The position numbers were made by a program, and so were the translations under genes. 64,000 bases of DNA from assembly GCF_003591515.1 (NCBI RefSeq), contig NZ_QZCG01000002.1:124001-188000 (forward strand), read 5' to 3'. Positions 35,854 through 44,735 of the stretch are shown piece after piece; position 1 is the first letter of the stretch; every line of letters starts with the position of its first letter. The notes below the pieces were generated by a model. It worked only from the letters and a program-made list of their open reading frames with translations. It was not told the origin of the DNA and did not search any database. The stretch is from Paracoccus onubensis (lineage in GTDB: Bacteria; Pseudomonadota; Alphaproteobacteria; Rhodobacterales; Rhodobacteraceae).

Positions 35854-37875
35854 TCAGACGGTGACGGTTTCCGGACCGGCTGGCGCTGAGCTTACGGATG
35901 ACGGGTTCAGGGTCACGGCCCAGTAATGATATGTGCCAGACGCGAGCGCCTGATCGGTATAATTCGCGGGCTGGCCTTCAAGCCCGTCGACCACCGCGAT
36001 CAGGTCCGCCGTTCCGAAATCATTCACCGTGTTTCGGTAGATGCGCGTCCGGTAGAAATCGGCGGCCGGGTTGATCCAGTCCAGATACACATCGCTGCCG
36101 GTAATCATGGCCCCGAACTCTGAAGGTGGGGCAGGGGGCGTCGGATTGGCGACGACGGTAACGGTGCCAGCCGAAATCCAGCTTCCGCGGCCTTTCCAGC
36201 GAAGGCGCACGGTATATTGCTGGCCATCATTCAGAATGCTGGTTTCGGCGCGATATCCGGCGACAAGCATTTCCGACCATCCGGCGGAATTGTCGGACGG
36301 CAGCGGGGTTCCCTCGGCCACCTGTGCCCGTAATTCCAGATCGTCCCGACCTGGGTCATTGAGGCGGGCCGCGAGCTTGACCCCTGTCACTCCGGATGAA
36401 AGCTGTGTCAGTTCCTGGGTGAGCGTGATGCCCTCCAGCGGCGGCGGCGTGTGGATCGGCTTGCTCATCTCGCTCACACTCGGAGGGATGGGCCTCTCCA
36501 TCGCCGTGGTCCAGGGATAGGGGTTCTCGATGCTGGCGATGCCGATTTCGCAGAAACCGTCCGGAATCGAGAAACTGTGCGAGGTGACCTCGAAGACGCC
36601 ATCGAGATCGAATTCCGGGGCCTGCACGCGGATGGTGTGGATTCCGTCACCTTTCGGGAAGCGGGCTTTCAGGCCGACCAGATTCGTCCGAATTTTCCCG
36701 ACCTGGTCACGGCGATCCTTGGCGAACTTGATTGTCATCAGGCGTTGCAGCTGTGACCCGGATGGACACATTTCGACATCGAACTGATCCACCCGCCGTT
36801 CCTGTGTCGCAAGCGCGGCATCGTCCCTGATTTCTTCGACCGGAGTCGGTTGATATGCATGGCCTGGGCTGACGAAAGAGCCTTTCAGAACATTATAGCT
36901 TGTGCGCGGATCGAACCCATCATCCATCTCGATCGACAGGATGTCTTCGGCGGTGATGGTGACATCCGGTTCCGACCATGCCCCGCCGAGGATCCCGACC
37001 TCGCCTTCGGCAGTTTCATATATCTGGCCGTCGCAGGTCGCGAGCATCCGGGCTGTGACATCCTTCAGTGGATCGTCAAGGCCGTAGTAGCCGGAGAGCC
37101 GATACCGTGGTTCACTGCCACCGGCCGCCAGGGGAATGGCCTGATCGCACAGATTCACGAATGCCGACCAGCTGACCGAGGACAACCGCGCGGGAAGTAT
37201 ATTCCAGCCATCCGGGTGGGTCAGAAGATCGCGAATGCAGAGGCCAGCATTTTCGGAATAGGTCAGCGGGCCGGCGAGGCTCGGGACCAGTGATCCCTCA
37301 ATCTCAACCTGAACATTGGTGTGCGGACCTTTCGGGAAAAACTCCTGAAAATCCTCGTCAGCAGGATCGCCGAGCACTGCATAGAATGTCGCCTGACCTT
37401 GCAAGCGATGATCATCCGTCCAGAGTGTGGGGAAGGTGTCGATCACCCGTTGATAATCGCCACCAGAACCGCTTCCGTCCCGGAAGAACAGCTCGGTATA
37501 GCGGTTCACCTTGTCCTCGGCATCCAGTGTCACGGACTCACCGTCGACCCAGAAGCCGACCAGGTCATTGACCCGGCCATGATGCGCGACGACGATCTGG
37601 TGTAACTGCCCGTTATTGGCCTCGAAGAACGCGCGCTGCCCGCCGAGCAGATTGCGGCCATAAGCCCGCAAACGCGCGGCATCGGTCTGGCTGATCGTGG
37701 CCAGCACCTGCTGGCGCGGAATGCTCGGGCTGTTCAGAGCGGCTCCAGCCAGTGACCAGAGGACACCTTTGCCGATATTGAAGATCGCATTGGTTACGGC
37801 GGGGGAAAAACCGAAAAGCGAGAACGCGCCCGCGCCGGGCAGAACAAATGCTGTGATCAGCGTGAAGACTGCCAT
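35854..37875 (-). CDS. Phage tail tip attachment protein (gpJ-like)
   Basis: 673 residues. The N-terminus is hydrophobic (AFVLPGAGAFSLFGF), followed by a phage tail-tip body with GFWVDGESVTLDAEDKV and FYAVLGDPADEDFQEFFP. It ends in two fibronectin type III-like domains (LRAQVAEGTPLPSDNSAGW, then PPAPPSEFGAMITGSDVYLDWINP). It overlaps the upstream acetyltransferase-like gene by one base. It forms the baseplate hub that contacts the cell surface. Exact domain borders are approximate. Confidence 0.82.
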   Translation of the reverse strand: MAVFTLITAFVLPGAGAFSLFGFSPAVTNAIFNIGKGVLWSLAGAALNSPSIPRQQVLATISQTDAARLRAYGRNLLGGQRAFFEANNGQLHQIVVAHHGRVNDLVGFWVDGESVTLDAEDKVNRYTELFFRDGSGSGGDYQRVIDTFPTLWTDDHRLQGQATFYAVLGDPADEDFQEFFPKGPHTNVQVEIEGSLVPSLAGPLTYSENAGLCIRDLLTHPDGWNILPARLSSVSWSAFVNLCDQAIPLAAGGSEPRYRLSGYYGLDDPLKDVTARMLATCDGQIYETAEGEVGILGGAWSEPDVTITAEDILSIEMDDGFDPRTSYNVLKGSFVSPGHAYQPTPVEEIRDDAALATQERRVDQFDVEMCPSGSQLQRLMTIKFAKDRRDQVGKIRTNLVGLKARFPKGDGIHTIRVQAPEFDLDGVFEVTSHSFSIPDGFCEIGIASIENPYPWTTAMERPIPPSVSEMSKPIHTPPPLEGITLTQELTQLSSGVTGVKLAARLNDPGRDDLELRAQVAEGTPLPSDNSAGWSEMLVAGYRAETSILNDGQQYTVRLRWKGRGSWISAGTVTVVANPTPPAPPSEFGAMITGSDVYLDWINPAADFYRTRIYRNTVNDFGTADLIAVVDGLEGQPANYTDQALASGTYHYWAVTLNPSSVSSAPAGPETVTV

Positions 37876-38270
37876 TATTTTACCCAGGCCCTTTCTGCCA
37901 GGCGATAGCCGAGCCGTGACAAGTCGATCCCTTCCGCACCGGTTGACATCTGGATCAATCGCGCACCCTTATCCGTCGCCCATTTCTCGAAGGTTTTCAG
38001 CAGGAGGAGGCCCGAGCCATCGGACGCATACCAGCCGAGTTCCGTCGCGATTGGCTCCGGGCTGATGACCGTGCAGCGGATGACACCCGCGATAAATCCG
38101 CCGTTCGATACCCAGACAGCACTATCATGGCTGCTGATCAGCCCTGCGACAGTCTCGGCGGTATGCGTCCTGTTGACGGCCACAGGACCGTTCACGGCAA
38201 CGGTCAACGCCTCAATCATATCCACCACGCGCAAGATATCGGTGGCGCCGGCCGGCCTTATCCTCGCCAT
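37875..38270 (-). CDS. GNAT-like protein in the tail module
   Basis: 131 residues with a short acetyltransferase fold: ARIRPAGATDILRVVDMIEAL at the start, ELGWYASDGSGLLLLKTFEKWATDKGARLIQMST in the acetyl-CoA region, and RLGYRLAERAWVK at the end. Its position between tail tip genes is normally held by an NlpC/P60 peptidase in related siphophages and gene transfer agents. It overlaps the upstream gene by 13 bases. Substrate and need for virion assembly are unknown. Confidence 0.75.
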   Translation of the reverse strand: MARIRPAGATDILRVVDMIEALTVAVNGPVAVNRTHTAETVAGLISSHDSAVWVSNGGFIAGVIRCTVISPEPIATELGWYASDGSGLLLLKTFEKWATDKGARLIQMSTGAEGIDLSRLGYRLAERAWVK

Positions 38271-38863
38271 CTGGTCTCGTAATCATTCGCGTAGATCGGC
38301 AAACGCTCCAACCCTCGGTCACCCGGGTAACGGGCTTTCTGATCTGTATCCGTCCAGCGCCCGAGAGGGGCGGCATTGCGGCGGAAGAACAAGCCCACGC
38401 ATTCCAACCGGATTGTCCGTTCATCAGGTCCGCTCGCGGACCAAGGCATTTTCTGCATGGTTCCATTGAACAGGGAGAAAGGAGAGCCGATCGGCTGACC
38501 GCGCTGGATATCATCCTGGCCGACCGCAACATCCTCCATGGCAAAGAGCTGCAAGCTGATCGTGACGGCGCGGTCGCGGACGCGCGACTTGGCAGCAAGC
38601 GCGAGTGACAGCATCTCTGACGTGGCAGCCAGCTCGAATGTCACCTTCTTTACAGAGATGCTATACGAGGTGTCGATCGGGCTGATGCTGACCAGGTCGC
38701 CAAGACCCTGCCAGGTAAACCCGCCAACCGGGAGATCGCCATAGCCGGACCACCATCGTTTCGGCGCATCGAGGAAATCCATGAAGACAAGGGCAGCCTG
38801 ACCGACCCGGCCATGGCGCAGAAATTCGTCGGGGATAGCGAGAAGATCCTCACGCGCCCCCAT
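38258..38863 (-). CDS. Minor tail protein, upstream of tip
   Basis: 201 residues, beta-rich with many Trp/Gly: FMDFLDAPKRWWSGYGDLPVGGFTWQGLGDLVSI and a C-terminal DTDQKARYPGDRGLERLPIYAN. It has the layout of a distal-tail component of the DUF2163 class, but that is tentative. It is coupled to the neighbour by TGATG. Confidence 0.7.
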   Translation of the reverse strand: MGAREDLLAIPDEFLRHGRVGQAALVFMDFLDAPKRWWSGYGDLPVGGFTWQGLGDLVSISPIDTSYSISVKKVTFELAATSEMLSLALAAKSRVRDRAVTISLQLFAMEDVAVGQDDIQRGQPIGSPFSLFNGTMQKMPWSASGPDERTIRLECVGLFFRRNAAPLGRWTDTDQKARYPGDRGLERLPIYANDYETRWRG

Positions 38864-39534
38864 CAGATCGCTTCCTCGAAATTGACCTGAACCGTAGGTA
38901 GAAGATCGATCCCATGGCCGAATACACCTTCTTCCTCAGAGACCATGCGCATCCGGCAAACCGGCTTGTCGATCTCAATCCGCGTACCTGCTGTCACATT
39001 CTGGCGGAGTGCAGGCGTGAACATGATCCGATGGGTATTGGCGTCAGGCTGCCAATGCGCTTGGCACCAATAGAGACGGTCATCGATGCTGAACTTGTGT
39101 CCCGGTCTGATGCCGGTGGTATTATTCAGCGAGATGTCGAGCTGCATTGCCCGCAACGGCGCATCTGCCGCGACAACGACACGGTCGAGGACCGTATTCT
39201 CGAAGCCGAAATGCTCCCAGGTCTGGGCATTCGCGAGATTGGCGGTATCGCAAAAAGCCAAGGAATGGCCATCTCGATCCTTCGGCCGGTACCGCGTCCA
39301 TGAGGGAACCAGCGTTGTGCCGATACGCCCCTCCATCTGGGCGAGAAACGCTTCCCATTCCAATGTCCCGGCTTCATCATGCAGCAAGAACTCCGCTGCC
39401 GCCATCCATCGCGCGCGCATGGTCGGAACGATGGTCTCGGCACCATTGATTGAGCGCTGCGGCTCCAAAGACATGCCTATAGGATAAAACCTGACATCGC
39501 GGACCAGATGACGGTGGGGAAATGTGACTTGCAT
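38863..39534 (-). CDS. Minor tail protein, downstream of tape measure
   Basis: 223 residues. A strongly beta-strand pattern (FPHRHLVRDVRFYPIGMSLEPQRSINGAETIVPTMRARW), then WEAFLAQMEGRIGTTLVP, fits distal tail (Dit-like) proteins. It starts in a TGATG overlap with the tape measure stop. The family is not certain. Confidence 0.7.
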   Translation of the reverse strand: MQVTFPHRHLVRDVRFYPIGMSLEPQRSINGAETIVPTMRARWMAAAEFLLHDEAGTLEWEAFLAQMEGRIGTTLVPSWTRYRPKDRDGHSLAFCDTANLANAQTWEHFGFENTVLDRVVVAADAPLRAMQLDISLNNTTGIRPGHKFSIDDRLYWCQAHWQPDANTHRIMFTPALRQNVTAGTRIEIDKPVCRMRMVSEEEGVFGHGIDLLPTVQVNFEEAI

Positions 39535-42314
39535 CAGACACCGTTCAATTCAAATTCGCGCATCGCATGGGGAACCTGTGCCAGAATATGCTGCGCGTTC
39601 GCTTTCAGCTTTTGGTCCAGTGCCTTGTCGCCTGTCGTACCGCGCAGATCGAGGGTCATGGCCAGAGAATACTGGCTGTTCCGGCCCTCCCGGGGCGCGG
39701 CACCCATTGCCCGTTCAATCTGCCGGGAGTTCAGGACCGTGCCGCTGACATTGGGCACGAACAATTCAGGTTCGGTTTCCCCGACGACATAGGCGCGGCC
39801 ATGTGAGACGGATCCACCGCCTGCGCGAAAACCGCCAAACCAACCGCTGACAAGATCGCCGATACCGCTCAGCAATCCTCCGCCGCTACCTCCCATTGCC
39901 CATGGCCCCTCGTTAAACAAAGCAGCTTGCAGTGCGGCCTTGGCGAAGTGCTGGGCGAGATTCTCCAAAACATCCGCAAAACTCTCGCCGGCGACGATCG
40001 CGTCGAGCAAACCGTTTTTGGTCTGTTCCTGCTGCTGCTTCCAGAACTGCTGCGCCTGGCCAGCCTTACCCTCTGCAATGGCCCGTTCATTGGTTGCGAT
40101 GATATCCTGCCGTTTCGCTTCACCCAGGGCTTCGATTGCCTGACGGTATGTCATAGACCCGTTAGCGAGCAGGGTATCGAGATCGACATTTCGTTTTTTC
40201 GCCTCGGCAAGCAAACTGAGAACCGTGCGCTGCTTTTCTATCTCGGCGTTGACGCCGGAGATGGCGCGCGCTTCTTCATCCTCGCCCAGGCCCTGAGCTT
40301 TGATCGCGGCGATCTGTTCAGAACGCAGCCGCTCCAGTTCAGCAGTCTGTTGTTGGGTCAGGAGGTTGGTTGAAAGCTGCTCGCCATACTTCTTGGCCTG
40401 ATCGGCAAGGCGTTCACGCTCCTTGATCTGCTCTTTCAGGGCCTTGCTTACCTCCGGATCGGCGGACGGAATGACCTGCTGACCCAGTGCAGACATAATA
40501 GATGCATCGGGGACATTACGAAGCCCTTCCCATTCGTTTCGCAGACCGGCAGTACCCTGACCTTGACGGCGACGAACCAGCTGCAACGCAAGACGGTCCT
40601 GTAATTCAGGTGTAAATTGCTCATCAAGCGACAGGTTCAATTCCCCGATCAGGCTCCGCAGCGTCTTACTGACGATCTGATACCGGCCAACCGCAGACGA
40701 ATTGTATGGGTTGTTCGGGTGGTCGAGTATCTGTTTTTGTAGTGCCAGCACATCGCGAAGTGACATGCTGGTGAGATTCACGGCACCACCGGTATAAGCC
40801 CCATATCCCAGGGTTTCATTGTAGCTGCGGCCCTTATCGGTTCCTTCCGCCTGACCGATCAGGTCAAGGATGCCCTTGTTCGCAGCGGGGAAAAGCGAAT
40901 CCAGAGCCTGAGAGTAACTTTTGATGCCACCCTCCACGGCGCCGAAGGATTTGGCAATGCGCTGGAATGCCTCATCATTTTTTTGCGCCTGCTCATAGGC
41001 CTTGGCAATTTGTTCGTCCTGAGCGGCGATTACTCGTTTCCACTGCGCTATCTGCGCATCGGTGCCCGTCTTGACGGCCTCATCTAGCGCTTTCTGCGCC
41101 GTGGCACGGTCAGCCAGAAGGGCCTTGAATTGCTGCGTGTCCTTATCAAACTCTTCGATGATACGATTATAGGTCCGGGTTTGCTCATCGACACTGTTCT
41201 CGACCTGACGCTCAGCTTGACGCAACACTGCCTCGACCTGTTGAGCCCAACCGAATAGCATTTCGCGATCAGCACCGTCGTTGGACGATAGCTCGGCGAT
41301 AACAGAAAGCAGATTCTCCGCATCCTTAACCACGGCCTCAATGGAATTGGACGTATCGGTACGGTTGATTGCCATGCGCAGCTTTTCGAACTGCTCTGCC
41401 GTCGCACCCGTGATCCGCCGTAAGCGATCCATCGCCTTTTCCTGTGCGCGCTGGTTCAGCTGCGCTTGGTCCGGCGTGAGGTCGGCCTTTTCAAACGGCG
41501 TTGGTGTCAGGTCGAAACCGAGACCGCTACCGAGGCGCTGGCTCGTGTTGATCAGATCAAATCGCGCCTGGATGGCCGTAAGACCCGCCATTACCGAATT
41601 TGCGCGGGCGATTTCATCGGCAAGACTGCCGTACTTGATCCGCAGGTCATCGATCGGCATAGATGCAGCCTCGGCTGCATCGACAAATGCATCCGTGGAT
41701 TCGGTCAGATTCTTGGTTGCATCTTCTAGCGTTTCTGCGTCCAGCGCCGCTTTAATCAATGCGGCACCCAGAGGTATCGTGATTGCCGCCGCCGCACCGG
41801 CCAGCGCGCCATAAGTACCGAACGCGCCAAGAAGCTGAGGAAGCTGCTGGCCGAGCGCTTGCGTTGCCGAGGTGCCTGCACCAACCTGAACCGCGAAGTC
41901 GCCGACCTGATAGCCGACCTGCTGGAGCGATCCACCGAAGCTTCTGGATTGCTTGTCTATTCCGGCCATCGGATTCTGGACGCGTCGCAAAGCGAGCGCG
42001 GCTTGCTCCACTTGTGCCGTATACTGCTTCTGGGAAATCGCGCCGATATCCAGCGCCCGATCAAGTCGCTTTAACTCGTTCTCATACTGCTTGGCCGCGC
42101 GATATACTGGGTCATATGCCTTCGACAGCCGATCCAACTCACGAACATGCGCCCGCGCCGCCTGTGTATTCGTAACCTTGCCCTGGGCATCGGTGAAGGC
42201 TTTCTGGGCCTCCTCGCCCTTTTTCTTGTAAAGGGCGACGACGCGATTGGCCTCTCTGACAAGCTGGGCATCAGAAAATCCCGCTGTTAATAGAAGGTCG
42301 GCTTCCTCGGCCAT
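39534..42314 (-). CDS. Tail tape measure protein with embedded muramidase-like domain
   Basis: 926 residues. N-terminal coiled coil (about 1-110), hydrophobic membrane-active stretch LLGAFGTYGALAGAAAAITIPLGAALIKAAL near 160-195, and long helical regions to 470. Residues about 480-610 (LIGQAEGTDKGRSYNETLGYGA, SSAVGRYQIVSKTLRSLIG, FTPELQDRLALQLVRRR) match the glycoside hydrolase 104/lambda R type of lytic transglycosylase. More coiled coil and an Ala/Gly-rich tail (GSGGGLLSGIGDLVSGWFGGFRAGG) follow. It sets tail length and probably digests peptidoglycan during entry. Confidence 0.88.
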   Translation of the reverse strand: MAEEADLLLTAGFSDAQLVREANRVVALYKKKGEEAQKAFTDAQGKVTNTQAARAHVRELDRLSKAYDPVYRAAKQYENELKRLDRALDIGAISQKQYTAQVEQAALALRRVQNPMAGIDKQSRSFGGSLQQVGYQVGDFAVQVGAGTSATQALGQQLPQLLGAFGTYGALAGAAAAITIPLGAALIKAALDAETLEDATKNLTESTDAFVDAAEAASMPIDDLRIKYGSLADEIARANSVMAGLTAIQARFDLINTSQRLGSGLGFDLTPTPFEKADLTPDQAQLNQRAQEKAMDRLRRITGATAEQFEKLRMAINRTDTSNSIEAVVKDAENLLSVIAELSSNDGADREMLFGWAQQVEAVLRQAERQVENSVDEQTRTYNRIIEEFDKDTQQFKALLADRATAQKALDEAVKTGTDAQIAQWKRVIAAQDEQIAKAYEQAQKNDEAFQRIAKSFGAVEGGIKSYSQALDSLFPAANKGILDLIGQAEGTDKGRSYNETLGYGAYTGGAVNLTSMSLRDVLALQKQILDHPNNPYNSSAVGRYQIVSKTLRSLIGELNLSLDEQFTPELQDRLALQLVRRRQGQGTAGLRNEWEGLRNVPDASIMSALGQQVIPSADPEVSKALKEQIKERERLADQAKKYGEQLSTNLLTQQQTAELERLRSEQIAAIKAQGLGEDEEARAISGVNAEIEKQRTVLSLLAEAKKRNVDLDTLLANGSMTYRQAIEALGEAKRQDIIATNERAIAEGKAGQAQQFWKQQQEQTKNGLLDAIVAGESFADVLENLAQHFAKAALQAALFNEGPWAMGGSGGGLLSGIGDLVSGWFGGFRAGGGSVSHGRAYVVGETEPELFVPNVSGTVLNSRQIERAMGAAPREGRNSQYSLAMTLDLRGTTGDKALDQKLKANAQHILAQVPHAMREFELNGV

Positions 42315-42874
42315 CTAGAACCCCTCGATCCCCAAATCTTTCATTTTCTCAACCGACATAGGCTTGCTTGCACTGTTCGAATCCTTGCGACCAGTCGAGC
42401 GCGCCCAACCATCGTAACAGGCCAGCAACTCCCAAGGAGTCATGGCCCCGGTTCGTTCGGCGTCGAATCCCATCGCAGCGCCTAGTCCGTAATAGGTGCT
42501 GAATTTCCACTTGCCGTTTTTTCGGGCTCCGGTGTCGGCTCCACCGGTATATCCTCCCCCACAGGATCATCCGCTGGTCCGAATAAGGTGTTCGAAAGGA
42601 CCTCCATCGCAGGAACCTTGAAGCCAATCAGGGGATCACGTTCCATCGCGTTCTGCACAAGCTTCCGCGCCTCGACATGATTCATCCCAGCACCGATCAA
42701 CCCGACACGCAGAACTTCATAAAGCTCATCCGCATACCATTGACCGATCTTCAGTTTGTGCAACAGGAATTCCGGCCCGCAATCCGTCTTCTGCTGGATC
42801 GTCCGGAGATCGTTCAGGCCAAGGCGGAAAGCATGCTCCCCGCCCGGCCAGGGCAAATCGACTGCGCGCGTCAT
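42315..42874 (-). CDS. Tail assembly chaperone, predicted -1 frameshift fusion
   Basis: The upstream frame (42874 to 42482) contains an A6 run on the minus strand at 42522-42517, at codons GAA AAA ACG. A -1 shift gives ...PEKNGKWKFSTYYGLGAAMGFDAERTGAMTPWELLACYDGWARS and ends at TAG 42315-42317, directly abutting the tape measure ATG. This repeats the lambda G/GT plan. The downstream frame also has an internal ATG at 42473, so separate translation is possible. Confidence 0.6.
42482..42874 (-). CDS. Tail assembly chaperone, zero-frame product (GTA-like)
   Basis: 130 residues. It reads RAVDLPWPGGEHAFRLGLNDLRTIQQKTDCGPEFLLHKL and ends in a Pro/Glu tail. It is of the gene transfer agent tail-protein type found before tape measures in Rhodobacterales. 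Its start is coupled to the tail tube stop by ATGA. Confidence 0.82.
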   Translation of the reverse strand: MTRAVDLPWPGGEHAFRLGLNDLRTIQQKTDCGPEFLLHKLKIGQWYADELYEVLRVGLIGAGMNHVEARKLVQNAMERDPLIGFKVPAMEVLSNTLFGPADDPVGEDIPVEPTPEPEKTASGNSAPITD

Positions 42875-43335
42875 GCCGCCGCTTCGGTGAATTCGACACC
42901 ATCCTTGAAGCGAATGTTCAGCGTGGTGGTAATTGCCTCATTGGTCACATTGCCAAGCCCTTCGATGTTAAGGCTCGGCAGAATCCCTATACCATCGATA
43001 TACTCTGTCTCGCCGATTGGCGCGTCAACGATATGAATGCGCACCGGAAGGGACAGCTGGCCCTTGGCCCAGAGCAGAAGCTTGTCGCGTTGCGATCTGG
43101 CAAGGCTGGCATTCAGGTTCATGGTGACGCTTTGCGCGCCATAGGAAAGAATATTCTTGATGGGCGCGCCCCATTCATCGCATCCGCCGACCGCCTTTTC
43201 CTGAACGGCGTTATCGATGACCAGGCTGCCACCTTCCGCTCCGCAGAAATTTACCCAGGTTTCCGGTGCAGCCGGATCCCACGCGACCATCACGATGATG
43301 TCACCGCGATAATGAAGTTCCGGATATTCCGCCAT
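42871..43335 (-). CDS. Major tail tube protein
   Basis: 154 residues. It begins YPELHYRGDIIVMVAWDPAAPETWVNFCGAEGGSLVIDNAVQ and ends FKDGVEFTEAAA, with a beta-sandwich pattern of siphophage tail-tube subunits. The frame extends to 43437, but the ATG at 43335 follows the stop of the next gene. It is coupled to the chaperone gene. Confidence 0.8.
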   Translation of the reverse strand: MAEYPELHYRGDIIVMVAWDPAAPETWVNFCGAEGGSLVIDNAVQEKAVGGCDEWGAPIKNILSYGAQSVTMNLNASLARSQRDKLLLWAKGQLSLPVRIHIVDAPIGETEYIDGIGILPSLNIEGLGNVTNEAITTTLNIRFKDGVEFTEAAA

Positions 43336-43337
43336 GA

Positions 43338-43538
43338 TCAGGCATCCTTCTTGTTGCTGGCGGAGTCCGCCGTGGATCTTGAATTGCCCTCGATACGAGT
43401 GGCCGCTCCGGCCTTGACGGCCAACTCGATCACCCAACCGGGGACAGTTTGGGGTTCATCGGACGGCTGGACGCGGATCGAGATACCCTTCTTGGTATCG
43501 GTCGCATCAAAGCGCCGAATGAATATTGCCTTAGCCAT
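43338..43538 (-). CDS. Small phage structural-region protein
   Basis: 66 residues (AKAIFIRRFDATDTKKGISIRVQPSDEPQTVPGWVIELAVKAGAATRI). It overlaps the gp10 gene by 8 bases and precedes the tail tube. It is of a type of short protein common at this place in related phages; function unknown. Confidence 0.65.
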   Translation of the reverse strand: MAKAIFIRRFDATDTKKGISIRVQPSDEPQTVPGWVIELAVKAGAATRIEGNSRSTADSASNKKDA

Positions 43539-44043
43539 TTTTCCATGCCTCCTTGACTGCCGCGCGAACCGCCGCACGGATTTTGTTGCGATACTGGGTC
43601 CGCATCTGCTTCCAGGTAGGGAAGAAGAACGGTTGGGCGGGTGTCCCAGGATGGACACCGCCCTTGTCCTGGCGAAGGCCCCGCAACACCGAAGCATTGG
43701 TTTCAAGCGAATGGGGGGCCGTGCCGAATTCGATAAATCTGGCGTAGAATGCCTCTCGACTGCCGGCATAGATTTTGATGCGCAGGGTCGCATACTGATC
43801 GCCACGGTTCCTGCCGCTGCGGATTTCATCGATCATGAAAGAGCCTGCAGGAACATCACCCCACGTCCAGCCGATGCTGTCACGCAGATCGCCACCCCCG
43901 GCATAGGCGCCAACCGGAGCGATAGCTTTCATCGCCTGAACGATTTCTTCGGCGCCCTCTTCCATTGCGCGGGCCGCTGCTTTCACCGCAACGTCCGGGA
44001 CCTGCTTCAGCTTATTGACAATGCGCGGATTTAACGTTGCCAT
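43531..44043 (-). CDS. HK97 gp10-like tail completion protein
   Basis: 170 residues. Helical N-terminus (NPRIVNKLKQVPDVAVKAAARAMEEGAEEIVQAMKAIAPVGAYAGGGDLRDSI) then FIEFGTAPHSLETN, the signature of the gp10 family. The ATG at 44043 is preferred over an in-frame ATG at 44067. It probably joins head to tail. Confidence 0.85.
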   Translation of the reverse strand: MATLNPRIVNKLKQVPDVAVKAAARAMEEGAEEIVQAMKAIAPVGAYAGGGDLRDSIGWTWGDVPAGSFMIDEIRSGRNRGDQYATLRIKIYAGSREAFYARFIEFGTAPHSLETNASVLRGLRQDKGGVHPGTPAQPFFFPTWKQMRTQYRNKIRAAVRAAVKEAWKNG

Positions 44044-44070
44044 TTGCTTATCCAGAGGAAGGGGCAATCC

Positions 44071-44349
44071 ATGCGTTTCATAATTCTGTCCACGCTTTTC
44101 GCTGCATCCGCGCCGTCTTGGTTGTCAGCTCAAGAATTGCCCGAGACCTGCGAATACGCAGCGGCCCTGATTGAAAGCCACAAGGATCACGTATCGTTTG
44201 TCGGTGATATCCTCGAAAACTGTAAGGCTGGCATTCAAACCGGTCCGGTTTGCAGCAGTGCGCAGAAAATATCCATCAACGAAAACCAGCAAACTCTTGA
44301 GGCAATGAAAGCCTGGGTATTTCTTACAATCGATGGGACAGCCTGCTAA
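44071..44349 (+). CDS. Secreted small protein on counter strand (moron candidate)
   Basis: 92 residues with a signal peptide (MRFIILSTLFAASAPSWLSAQE). The mature part has four cysteines (ETCEYAAAL, ENCKAGIQTGPVCSS, IDGTAC) likely forming disulphides. A GAGGAAGGGG ribosome site stands directly upstream. It is the only plus-strand gene inside the minus-strand structural operon and overlaps the next gene by 4 bases. Such inserts often alter the host envelope or block superinfection; that role is inferred. Confidence 0.75.
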   Translation: MRFIILSTLFAASAPSWLSAQELPETCEYAAALIESHKDHVSFVGDILENCKAGIQTGPVCSSAQKISINENQQTLEAMKAWVFLTIDGTAC

Positions 44350-44735
44350 CTTCGCTCCAAGCGTACCTCGACCTGCACCACGCCATGTGCACTTACCCCG
44401 TCAGGGTCATCCATCACGCGGACTAGCGAAATCTGTGCCGGATGCATCCTCAGGCTCTCGGGATCGGCCCATCCTCGAAGCGCGTCGGCAACCTCATCCG
44501 TTAAATCCTCGAGCAATCCCTTGCTTTCCTTTGAATGCCAAATATCGACCTGCACAGTCTGCGCACGGGATTCGATGCAGGTGACGCTGACATCACGCCA
44601 ATAGCTCGGTCCCATCGTGGCATAAGGATAAGCATCTCCCTTAGTAGCCTTATCGTAGACCTGTCCAGCCAAGTCAGGCACTTCGGCGATGATCCGATCC
44701 ATGATGATCTGGCGAAGCTTTCGGCCAGCTTTCAT
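44346..44735 (-). CDS. Tail completion protein, DUF3168-like
   Basis: 129 residues. Helix RKLRQIIMDRIIAEVPDLAGQVYDKAT, then YPYATMGPSYWRDVS and QVDIWHSKESKGLLEDLTDEVADALRG, the DUF3168 pattern of tail terminator-like proteins. It is coupled to the upstream gene by ATGA. Confidence 0.8.
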   Translation of the reverse strand: MKAGRKLRQIIMDRIIAEVPDLAGQVYDKATKGDAYPYATMGPSYWRDVSVTCIESRAQTVQVDIWHSKESKGLLEDLTDEVADALRGWADPESLRMHPAQISLVRVMDDPDGVSAHGVVQVEVRLERS

